From contig CM065880.1 in the NCBI GenBank assembly GCA_033439255.1, forward strand, positions 3,534,001 to 3,598,000: a DNA stretch of 64,000 bases. Reading direction: 5' to 3'. The notes under the pieces were generated by a model. The model worked only from the letters and a program-made list of their open reading frames with translations, was not told where the DNA came from and did no database searches. This stretch comes from Hericium rajendrae (Eukaryota; Basidiomycota; Agaricomycetes; Russulales; Hericiaceae). The translations under genes were made by a program, and so were the position numbers. Below are positions 55,595 through 64,000 of the stretch, one piece after another; position 1 is the stretch's first letter; each line of letters begins with the position of its first letter.

Positions 55595-55828
55595 GTGGTC
55601 GTGGACTTCGAGGAGGCGGCGGCGTGGCCGGATGCATTGTGTGAGCTGCGGCGGGGGCTGTTGCGGAGCGAGATGGACCACGCAATCGTTGCGTTTTACA
55701 AGAGGGATCATACGCCGTGTTATGCGTCGGATGAGGATCACGATGGCGATGACATGGACGATGGCGACGACATGGACGATGGCGATGACATGGACGATGG
55801 CGATGACATGGACGAAGACGAGACGTGA
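55595..55828 (+). pseudogene. 3' fragment of the kinase-like gene with expanded acidic repeat
   Basis: It matches about 44955-45170: VVVDFEEAAAWPDALCELRR, AIVAFYKRDHTP, then a short tandem repeat of 18 bp (DGDDMD about four times, 55741-55815) ending EDET-stop. Everything upstream of the DFG-like motif is missing. Homology to the parent continues past the stop to about 55925. Confidence 0.65.
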
Positions 55829-55949
55829 GACAGGCATTTGTTCTGTGCTGGAGTTCGTGGGCTTGTCAAGTCCACAGCACAGTTGACCATGTGTTTTCTG
55901 TAATGATCGAACTGGCCTTGTACCATCCCTGACCATCGACGTCAGCGCA

Positions 55950-56075
55950 CACCCAGAAAACGCAAGGGCGACGAGGCCAGCGGGTGGCCAGCGCCGAAGA
56001 CCATGCCCGTCCCGGATGCGTCCCAGCGCAGCGCGCAGATCCATTTGTCGTCGGCCAGGCGGTCGAGGGCATCGA
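55950..56075 (-). pseudogene. WD-repeat-like coding fragment
   Basis: The minus-strand frame reads ALDRLADDKWICALRWDASG, TGMVFGAGHPLASS, similar in rhythm to a WD40 blade. It has no start, stop or neighbours that fit. It lies between two other gene fragments and is probably debris. Confidence 0.3.
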
Positions 56076-56330
56076 CAGCCCAAGTCAGTCCCAGCATCAG
56101 GATCTGAGCCCGGACAGCCGTTCCGGCCCTGAATAGCTGATGGAACACAAATCAACCTTTGAGGATAGTGGCCGTGGAGACACCATACGCCTCGAAGGTA
56201 CACCTGGGTCCATTGCTTCAGGGCCCGGAAGGCTACGCCCGAGACTAGAAACCGATGCAAGAAACGGGAGGCGGCCCGCTGCGCAAAGCACAGCGGTCGG
56301 ACAGGAAAAAGACCAGCCGCGCAGAGAGAG
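56070..56330 (+). pseudogene. Third, highly decayed copy of the C2H2 gene
   Basis: Order-preserved matches to 41200-41410: CAGTCCCAGCATC, GACAGCCGTTCCGGCCCTG, CACCTGGGTCCAT, then a diverged stretch. The frame is lost and the zinc fingers are absent. Confidence 0.5.
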
Positions 56331-56519
56331 GGACGAAAGAAGTGGATGCATGGAGGTCAAAGAGATAGGGTTGAAGAAATAGATAATATAGATAGGACGG
56401 ATGGACAAGATGCAGTGCGTAGTATGTGCGAAAGCAAGGACAAAGCGGCGGGAGTATGTAAAGTCATGTCGTGCAGTTCGTGAAGAGTCGTCAACGTTCA
56501 CGCAGCGTCAGCGTCACGG

Positions 56520-56870
56520 TCATCGGGGCACAGGCCGCCCGGCATCTACAAACCGACATGAGCGACGCGACATTTCGAAGTAGAGCCGCAACGCACTCTG
56601 CTTGCCCACGGTCCAGAGCACCCACGCGGACAGGAAGCAGCCGAGCGAGCACAGCGCGAGGCCGACGAGGCTGAGCGCCATGCGCTGCTCGTAGGTGACA
56701 TGCGCGCGGGCGGTCTCGGTCTGGGAGGAGGCGGCGGCGAAGCGGGAGGCGGGGCGCAGCTTGGAGGGCGTGCGGAGGCGGGGGGCGGAGGCGTGGCGGA
56801 GGCGGTAGGCGCCTTTCTCGATGGCGACGGAGGGGGAAGCATGGGTTGGGCGGGTCGGGAATTTGAGCAT
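56520..56870 (-). CDS. Small single-pass membrane protein
   Basis: A single GC-rich exon from the ATG at 56870, 116 aa. The N-terminal half is Arg/Ala/Ser-rich (MLKFPTRPTHASP, RLRHASAPRLR), which could be a mitochondrial presequence. Then comes VTYEQRMALSLVGLALCSLG, whose hydrophobic stretch continues for about 20 residues (CFLSAWVLWTVG) as one transmembrane helix, and a short basic tail. No family is recognised. A fragment of its start recurs at about 45488. Confidence 0.45.
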   Translation of the reverse strand: MLKFPTRPTHASPSVAIEKGAYRLRHASAPRLRTPSKLRPASRFAAASSQTETARAHVTYEQRMALSLVGLALCSLGCFLSAWVLWTVGKQSALRLYFEMSRRSCRFVDAGRPVPR

Positions 56871-57371
56871 CGTGGCGCGTGCGGGGGAGGGCGTCGTGGG
56901 TTGGTCGTGAGTGAGCGGAAGCTTGGCTGTGGTTGGTTATGGACGCGTGTGGGTGGAGGTCAGCCCACGGAATCAACGCGACGCGACGCGTCCTTTGGGC
57001 GCTTACAGACATGGAAGGAACGGTCTGTCACACTCCTGTCACCTTCTCTTTGCCTGCTCGACGCTCAACGGTCCCTCTGCATTCACGCACGACAAGTCAG
57101 TATACTTGCTGAGGAAAGTTATATCCTCAATTGGGTGCGTTATGCATTCACTACGATTTTGCAGAGAAGAATTTGTCGGCTGAATTCCATGGTGGTCAAA
57201 ACGACACGGTCGACGTTTCGTTCGCCATCGAAGCCGGTAATCTAATGTAATATAACGCATCACACGGCAGATACGATGGCGATAGCCGTCGATAACAACC
57301 ACTAGGAGGCTGCAACGCGACAGAATACAAGGCGCCTTGTGGGAAGTCTTGGATCTCAAACATGTGGTGCC
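56871..57371. other. Intergenic with dispersed repeat
   Basis: 57055-57190 is the reverse-complement partner of 48900-49045. No gene is recognised. Confidence 0.45.
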
Positions 57372-58729
57372 TCAATCCACCTCCTCTCGTAACGGTATGT
57401 CATACCACATCGCAGGCCCAGAGATGCACAGCTCCCGCCGTAGCATCTCCACCGCCCGCGTTACGGTCTCATCTTCGATGTTCCGGTCGCACCACGTATA
57501 GTTGTTGAACAGAACAAGCACCCACTCGTGCTCCGCGACCGTGTCGAGCTGCTCCGTATACAGCTCCATGCCCGTGAGCCCCGACAAGTGCTTCACGGCG
57601 AGCCCCATCGCATAGTGGCGCGCGAGCGGCGTCTTATGCCGCCAGCGAAGACGCGCGGTCCGCGCGTCGGGCACGGCGAGGTTGTACTTTTGCGCAAAGC
57701 CTGCCACAAACGCCGCGGGGTTGGTCAGCCGCAGCAACCGCTCCTCATCGGAGTACGGCTGCACACGCGGCCGGGTGTACCGCACCCACGCGTCCTCGCG
57801 GGGGGCCAGGCCGTGGCGCGCGGCATGCGCCTCGAGATCCGCGGTGTCGAGTGCGAGCCCGAAGTGCAGCGGCGGCGGCGTGTACCGCGAGACGCCGGCG
57901 AAGGGGGCAGGGCGCGTGAGGAGCGCGGGGGGGATGTGCGCGAGCGGCGCGTGGCCCGGCGCGTACACGACGCGCGCGGGGTCCACCGGCGGCGGGAATC
58001 TGCAGCGTGAGCACGAGATGGATGCACGCGGCGGCGGCGGCGGCTCACCCGTTTGCGGCGCTCAGGAAGGGGCGGATGTCGTAGCCGTAGTACCACTTGG
58101 CCGGGCCCGGGACGCGCAGCTCGGCCTGCAGCGTCGCGAAGAGCGCGGCCTCGTCCGCGTCGCTTGTCTCCCGGAAGTACCAATCGTAGTTGTGGTACAG
58201 CGCGATCATGCAATCGTGCGTCGTGTCGAGCGGGGGGACGTCGGCGTACATATACACGCCTGTCTTCGCGATGAGGTGCTCCGCGACGGCGTTCTTGGCG
58301 TCCAGGAGGACGTACTCGTGTCGCTTCTGCGGCGTGAGCTGACTGTAGGATTCATCCATGGTAGGCGTGATGTCGTGGCGTGCCGCGTAGGCCAGGACAT
58401 CCTCCGTGCTGAGGCCAAGGCCGAAGTGGAATTTCGGTGGCTTGTGGTGGGGGAGCTGTACACGGTGTGCGAAGAGGAAGTCGTCCAGCTCTTCGGTGGG
58501 CTCCCTCCCCTTCAGATAGTAAGTGCGAGGCTGGAAGAGGATACCTCAGGGGGGACACTAGATGAGCGCAGATTGGAGTAGAGGGACAAACATCTTTCAG
58601 CTCCTCGTATTGGCGGGAAGTCAGGCGAAAGATGGTCTCCGGGTCGGGAATGCGGTTACCGTCAGCATCAAGTTCCATTTCTACCCAATCTGTATGGTCA
58701 GTTCGTGAGCCCCATTCTGATTTCGGCAT
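57372..58729 (-). CDS. Two-domain WY-motif family protein
   Basis: Three exons from the ATG at 58729. Exon 1: MPKSEWGSRTDHTDWVEMEL through RQYEELKD. Exon 2, after an acceptor near 58528: TYYLKGREPTEELDDFL, PPKFHFGLGLSTEDVLAYAA, TTHDCMIALYHNYDWYFRET and the end LRVPGPAKWYYGYDIR. A 49-nt intron (gtgagc...ctgcag, about 58049-58001) joins exon 3: FPPPVDPARVVYAPG, PPLHFGLALDTADLEAHAAR, WVLVLFNNYTWCDRNIEDET and LCISGPAMWYDIPLREEVD-stop. There is no ATG at the start of exon 3, which supports one gene with two tandem homologous domains (about 430 aa). Each repeats the FGL...L...A..H start and PxxWY end seen in the single-domain paralogues. GC-rich. Function unknown. Confidence 0.6.
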
Positions 58730-59486
58730 GACGTGAGAACTGAAGAGCTGGTAGGCTTAGGGAGTTGTCGACGAGGATGAGAGTGGGATTAGGAGACGCC
58801 CAAATGAATCGCTTACGTCATTTCGGACGCGGTCATGTGCCTTTTCCAGAATGGATGTGCCTCTGGAGTCCGAGTCGTCGAGCATTCCAAAGAAAAAGAG
58901 TCGCAAGCCTGTTCTGATATGCGACGCCGAGAACCCCATCTTTTCTGGCCGTGGTACGTCGTACAGCCCTATTCACGCTGCAGCTTCTCCATCGCCTCCG
59001 TCGCAGCCGGATCATCGATGTCCAGCTGTTGTGCTATACCGCACAAGTTCCAACGCACGTGAGAACGGTGTGCAGAGCGGAATTTGCTCGATGCATGTGA
59101 AAGGCCATGGATGCAAGTTTAGTTGCAGTTGAGAGCGGAGGACGGAAGGCAGCAGGTACTGCCTAACCGAGAAATATCCCGTATGTTCTTCTTCTTTTCG
59201 TGGGAGCTTGGATATGCTTCGGGTGGGAGAATACTGACTTGGCTATCTCCTTCCCAAGCAAACATACACGGGAGCTTCGAAAGACCTGTTCTATCATGCT
59301 AGAGCCCCCTCGAATAGCCTGCTGAATGTGTCCAAGGGCCTTTTCACCCCACTTCGAGCGTTTCCGTCAAGTTTTATCTACAAGAATTATGGGGATTGAG
59401 TAAGCTTCATCTGTCACCTTCTGCCTCATGGATGCCACGCAGTCCGGACAAAATAGTGACGAAGCACGTTCCGCCGCTATCTCACT
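58730..59486. other. Upstream region of the NLR gene
   Basis: A plus-strand frame from the ATG at 58851 (MDVPLESESSSIPKKKSRKP) ending near GRG|gtacgt could be a first exon of the NLR. This is not proven. Nothing else is recognised. Confidence 0.35.
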
Positions 59487-62400
59487 ATGTACAAAGCGCC
59501 GGGCTCCTTCTTGTGGAAGGTGCGAAAGCAAATTCGCTCGTCCATTCCTCACACCTCCGAATCTCTAGTCTTCGGGATGAACGATCCACGGAATGCAAAG
59601 GACGTCGCTGTTGGCGCTCTTGTCACGGCTCTCGAGGTGACGAAGGAAGTCTCGGCTTCGTTTCCACCACTGCAGGGAGTCGCCGGAAGTATATTAGCCA
59701 TAAAGAACGTACTAGAGGTGCGTACCATCTGCTTGGGTCATACGTCCTGACGATCACTGTTAGAAACTGTCCTCGAATGTGGATGACATCGAGGCCCTCA
59801 GCAAGTACGTAATGGAGCTGAATTCAATGATCAAAACGTCGATACCTGAAGATTACGAGTCCTCTCCCGAAGCCTTGAGGAAGAGAATCGACGTCCTTAG
59901 CAGGTCCGCTTCGATAATGCATCCATGGACATGGAGCTCACTGATCTTCCAAGCGATGTCGATGACATACTCATGGGCATCAAAAATTTGAGATCTCAAA
60001 GTAGAATTACACGTATATTCAACGCTGAAGCTACCTCCGGGAAAATGCAAGAGTATCTACGCCAGCTGATGTGGACCATTCACACATTTATCGTGAGTCA
60101 CGACAGAGCTTGGACCATTTTTTATCCCTGACTTGCTGTACTCAGGTGGGAGGAACCATCGAACTCGAGATGGCAGTCGACGTCAGTATCTCTGCATTCG
60201 GTCGCGAACCGCCCTTGAACACTACCTAGGAACTCCATGTTGTCGTACAAGAGGGATTTGAACATACGAACGCGCTTTTCGAAGGCCTGGACGGGCAGAT
60301 GACCAGCCGCGCGCAGCAAGTCCAGAATCGAAAGAGGTGGGCGGAGGTATGCATCAAAGCACATCCAACTATCATGCGCCTTTGCTCAAACCTTCTTCGC
60401 TCTCGATAAGTTAGGAGATGACCGTGCGTGTTGTCATTTCCTTCTCTGCGGTCTCACTGACCCACTTTTCACATGAAAGATGTCCCTATCCCTCGGTATG
60501 CGGCATCAGCGCGCTTTGATTCTATCAGTAATCGGGTCGTTTGTGAAGAGAGCACACGAGTGGAGACTTTGGCCACCATCTACCATTGGATCAAGCCCGG
60601 AGATTCCCGTCTCGCAGGACTTACCACTGATCTCATTCAGGAGCCCACCGAGAGACGAGTGCTTTGGTTAGATGGTCCAGCTGGCACGGGAAAATCGACG
60701 ATTGCTCAGACCACCGCGGCGTGGTGCGATGCCGTTGGCTATCTAGGCGCGAGCTTCTTCTGCGCCCGGGACTTGGACGAGTGCAGCGATGTTCAACTCG
60801 TTTTCCCCACCATCGCATACCATCTTGGTCTTTACAGCGTTGACTTCCGAGATCGGGTCGCCGACGTCCTGCGTGCAGATCCAGATACCCAGGATTCGTC
60901 TGTATCGCGCCAGCTCCAGAAGCTGATCGTGGAACCGCTGCTAGCCGTCAAGTCCAATGGCACCTTCCCCGCATGTGCGGTGATCATTGACGCACTCGAC
61001 GAATGCAAAGATGACCAGGCTACGTCTATCGTTCTCAAAGCGCTTGCCCACTACATTGATGACCTTGACCCTCTTAAATTCTTCATTACCAGCCGTCCGG
61101 TTCAACAGCTTAATATCGGTTTCCGCATGAGTAGACTCGAAGACATTACACAGCACCTCGCCATGAACAGCATCTCTACAGAGATCACGACTCGGGACAT
61201 CACGCAGTACCTGCAGAAAGAGCTCGCAGACGTGGCGCACCGCTATCACATTTACAGCTTATGGCCTTCGGACGTTGACATGGCGGCGCTCGTTCACCAG
61301 GCAAATGGGCTCTTTATCTTCGCGGCGACAGCTGTCAGGTTCATCCAGGATCTTCGCTACAATGACCCCGAGGCCCAATTGAAGACACTTCTGAGTTCTC
61401 AGTTACCGATTTCTGCCACATCGCCATATCATTTCCTTGATGCTCTGTATACCGAGATTCTGCACACTGCATTCCCCGAAATCGACCGGGCATCCAAAGC
61501 CAGACTAAAGATGGTGCTTGGCTCAATTGTGCTCGTTCGGGATCGGCTCCCATCATCCTCGATCGAAGCTTTGCTGAGCTTGGAGCATGATACTGTTCAG
61601 AGGACCTTGCATCACCTACATTCTTTGGTCATCATCCCTGAAAATGACAATGACACCATCCGCCTTATTCACCCGTCCTTTCATGACTTCTTGACGGACA
61701 GATCACGGTGCACGGATCCGAATTTTGTCGTCCACCGCAAGATACAGCACAGTGTTTTGGCGCAACATTGCCTTCGGACGCTGCAGCACCTTCGGAAAGA
61801 CATCTGTGATATTGGAGACCCATCGAAATTAAACATCGACGTGCCCGATTTGGACCATCGAGTGGCCGAGCACATCCCGCTTCACCTCCAATATGCATGT
61901 AAGCATTGGGCGTTTCATGTCGCCAATGCGGAAATTAGCGAGGACATCTACGAGCTTCTCGTAGTTTTTGCTACTGAACATATGCTACACTGGTTGGAGG
62001 CACTGAGTCTGCTCAGTGATATTGGAGCTGGAATTGAAGGACTAGCTATTGCTCGGAAAGCGTTACAGGTATGCATACTTCTTGACAGATATCACGAATA
62101 CTGATTTTATTGCTGCATCAGCGTCTTCCTCTTCCCGCGTCTGACGTTCCCGATCTGCTATACGACTGCGAGCGAATCGCGAGGCAATTCTACCTTTGTC
62201 TGAGTGTGTCATGCTTGCAGGTGTACGTCGGCGTCATTCCTTTCTGCCCCATCGACATCAAATTCCGCAGGCAATACGAACTTAAGGTAGGCTCACAATT
62301 CATGCATGATGGTGAGCTGACAGAGGCTGCACGAGCAGGGACCAAATGTCGCCACACTGCTCAGTGGTTCTCAACGCGTATGGAGCCCCTGCGTTAGGAT

Positions 62401-64000
62401 TATGGAAGGCCATTCCGACTGCGTACAGGCTGTCGGATTTTCGCCAAGTGGGGAGCATATAGTCTCCTGTGGGCACGATCGCACCATTCGCTTGTGGGAC
62501 GTGAAGACAGGTTCGCATCTGCACACCCTTAGTGGCCATTCTAACGAGGTCAACGCTGTGGCATTTTCTCCAAGCGGGTGCGAGATTGTATCGGGCTCTT
62601 CTGACAGGACTCTTATCGCATGGGATCCCGTAACCGGGGGCCAGTTGGACAAGTGGAGCATGCATACTGGTCCACTGCGTGCTATAGCATGGTCTCCTGG
62701 AGGGAGGTATGTCGGCTCTGGGTCTGACGACTGCACCGTGATAGTTTGGGATGTGACGACTGAAGAGCCGGTCTCCGTTTTCCGAGGCCATACTGCTGAC
62801 ATAGTCTCCCTCGTCTTTTCTCGCCACGGTTCGCTCGTCGTATCATGCTCTGAAGACGGCACGTGTGCAGTATGGAACCTCCAGGACGCGTCTCTCGTTT
62901 TGAGGTTCTTGTACAAGGTTTTGGCACGTTCAGCTGCGCTGTCACATGATGACAAAACCATTGCAGTTGGTTATGCGGATGCGGTCATCGCGCTGTGGGA
63001 CATGGGAGATGGGAGGTGCATTCGCGAGCTGAGAGGTCATAGGTCCAGCGTCTGGTCCGTTGATTTCTCGAGCGATGACCAGATTTTGGTGTCCGGGTCA
63101 CAGGACAATACGATCTGTCTATGGTCTGTCAGTAGCGGCACTCAGCTTGTTGCATTGACAGGACACTCAGATGGGGTTCGTTGTCGTTTCCCGGCTTATT
63201 GATATGTCGGAATGCTGAGTCTATCATCGTCAGGTCCGCTCCGTGCAGTTCTCTCCGGACGGCAGCCTCATATGCTCTGGTAGCTTGGACCGCACTGTTC
63301 GAATCTGGGAGTGCACAGATACAATTACGGCTGCGCGCCAGACTCGTGTGAATTCCTCATTCATTTCTTGGACCAGCTCCAGACGTCGGCAGGATGACTC
63401 TGACGATCTGTCTTCCTGTGTTTGGAACGAAGTAACCGGGACATATTCCAGCTCGACTCGGAGTGATCACCATTCCAGTTCTGTGCTTACAGTAGCATTT
63501 TCAAGCAACGGTACTGTCCTAGCCACTGGCTCTCGGGGTGGGACAGTTCGCCTCTGGGATACATCTACTGGCACTCGAATGCAGACACTTTTTGGTCACA
63601 AGGGTCCCATCAGCTTCGTTGCATTCTCGCCCAGTGGAAAGCAGCTCTCATCGGCGGGACACGGGGACAACACGGCTCGGGTCTGGAACGTCAAGAAGGG
63701 CCAGTGCGATCGCGCGTTTGAGGGCCACACCAAACCGCTTTGGATGGTCGTCTACGCTCACGACGAGCATACGCTTCTGTCGTGCTCCGACGATGGGAGC
63801 CTTCGGCTTTGGGATACCATGGCAAAAGCAAAGGCAGCGCGTTCTTCGGGCGAGATTCTGTATCACAATCTCGAGCCCATCCGTACAATGTCTGTCTCAC
63901 CAGACAAGCGGTTCGTCCTCTTTGGGAGCATACACCTGTCGGATGGGAAGGAGATGAGGCTGAGGCTCCTTGACATGACAACGCGAACCGTATTGTGGAT
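59487..64000 (+). CDS. NACHT-WD40 NLR-like (STAND) protein, 3' end beyond window
   Basis: At least eight exons. The N-terminal helical region reads DVAVGALVTALEVTKEVSAS, then VDDIEALSKYVMELNS, YLRQLMWTIHTFI and EGFEHTNALFEGLDGQM, typical of basidiomycete NLRs; one junction near 59905 could not be resolved. The NACHT follows in the long exon from 60479: VLWLDGPAGTGKSTIAQT (Walker A), ACAVIIDALDECKDD (Walker B), KFFITSRPVQQL (sensor). A helical linker ends IARKALQ. Short exons lead to WD40 repeats: HSDCVQAVGFSPSGEHIVSC, TIRLWDVKTG, VRSVQFSPDG and more, at least seven visible, with a Ser-rich insert near 63350-63470. An intron lies at about 63177-63234. The reading runs off the end at 64000. Such proteins are thought to act in fungal self/non-self recognition. 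Confidence 0.85.

Noticed and set aside
57372-57986. Independent gene starting at 57986
   Set aside because: The apparent first codon is GTG; a gtgagc...ctgcag intron joins it in frame to the preceding exon.
1-64000. CRISPR array, rRNA, tRNA or LTR retroelement
   Set aside because: No regular spacer-repeat array, no rRNA-like sequence, no recognisable tRNA T-arm context and no reverse transcriptase or integrase motif was seen by eye; a tRNA scan could still find one.

Overview
This is nuclear DNA of a filamentous basidiomycete, most likely an Agaricomycete. The evidence is the dense short introns (mostly 40-80 nt, GT-AG with CTNA-like branch sites) and protein families that are expanded mainly in mushroom-forming fungi: FunK1-type kinases, HNH_2 nucleases, NACHT-WD40 NLRs and DUF6589 proteins. 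One conserved housekeeping gene, the mitochondrial complex I 51-kDa flavoprotein (2897-4751, minus), anchors the window. Almost everything else is accessory and heavily duplicated.

Layout. 0.36-1.95 kb: a protein resembling a stand-alone NLR N-terminal helical domain. 5.3-19.3 kb: six short, tandem, same-strand FunK1 copies that keep only the C-lobe and have a degraded HRD motif. Copies 5 and 6 lie in a tandem segmental duplication (about 11.0-17.7 and 17.7-22.3 kb). Each unit also carries a membrane protein and a small WY-motif protein. Unit 1 holds a 1.37-kb hAT-type element (8-bp target duplication) that unit 2 lacks. 22.8-25.5 kb: a multi-exon membrane/proline-glutamine-rich protein.

26.96-35.28 kb is the most striking object: an apparently whole 8.3-kb DNA transposon with imperfect terminal inverted repeats and a 10-bp target duplication. 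It encodes a DUF6589 transposase-like protein and, convergent to it, a RecQ-like helicase. Between them lies a GC-rich leucine-repeat gene that looks captured. The arrangement fits helicase-bearing Academ (AcademH-like) elements. It sits 10 bp from a good splice donor, so it has probably split a host gene.

37.6-56.3 kb: a C2H2 zinc-finger gene with two decayed partial copies, a kinase-like gene with one partial copy, four HNH_2 genes in divergent pairs (two minus, two plus), and a fifth HNH gene with a decayed inverted copy. 56.5-58.7 kb: a small membrane protein and a two-domain WY-motif protein. 59.5-64.0 kb: an NLR (helical N-terminus, NACHT, WD40) that runs off the window end.

Overall this is a birth-and-death neighbourhood of kinase-like, HNH and NLR genes reworked by segmental duplication and DNA transposons. 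No tRNA, rRNA, CRISPR array or retroelement was recognised. Exon boundaries come from reading splice signals by eye.
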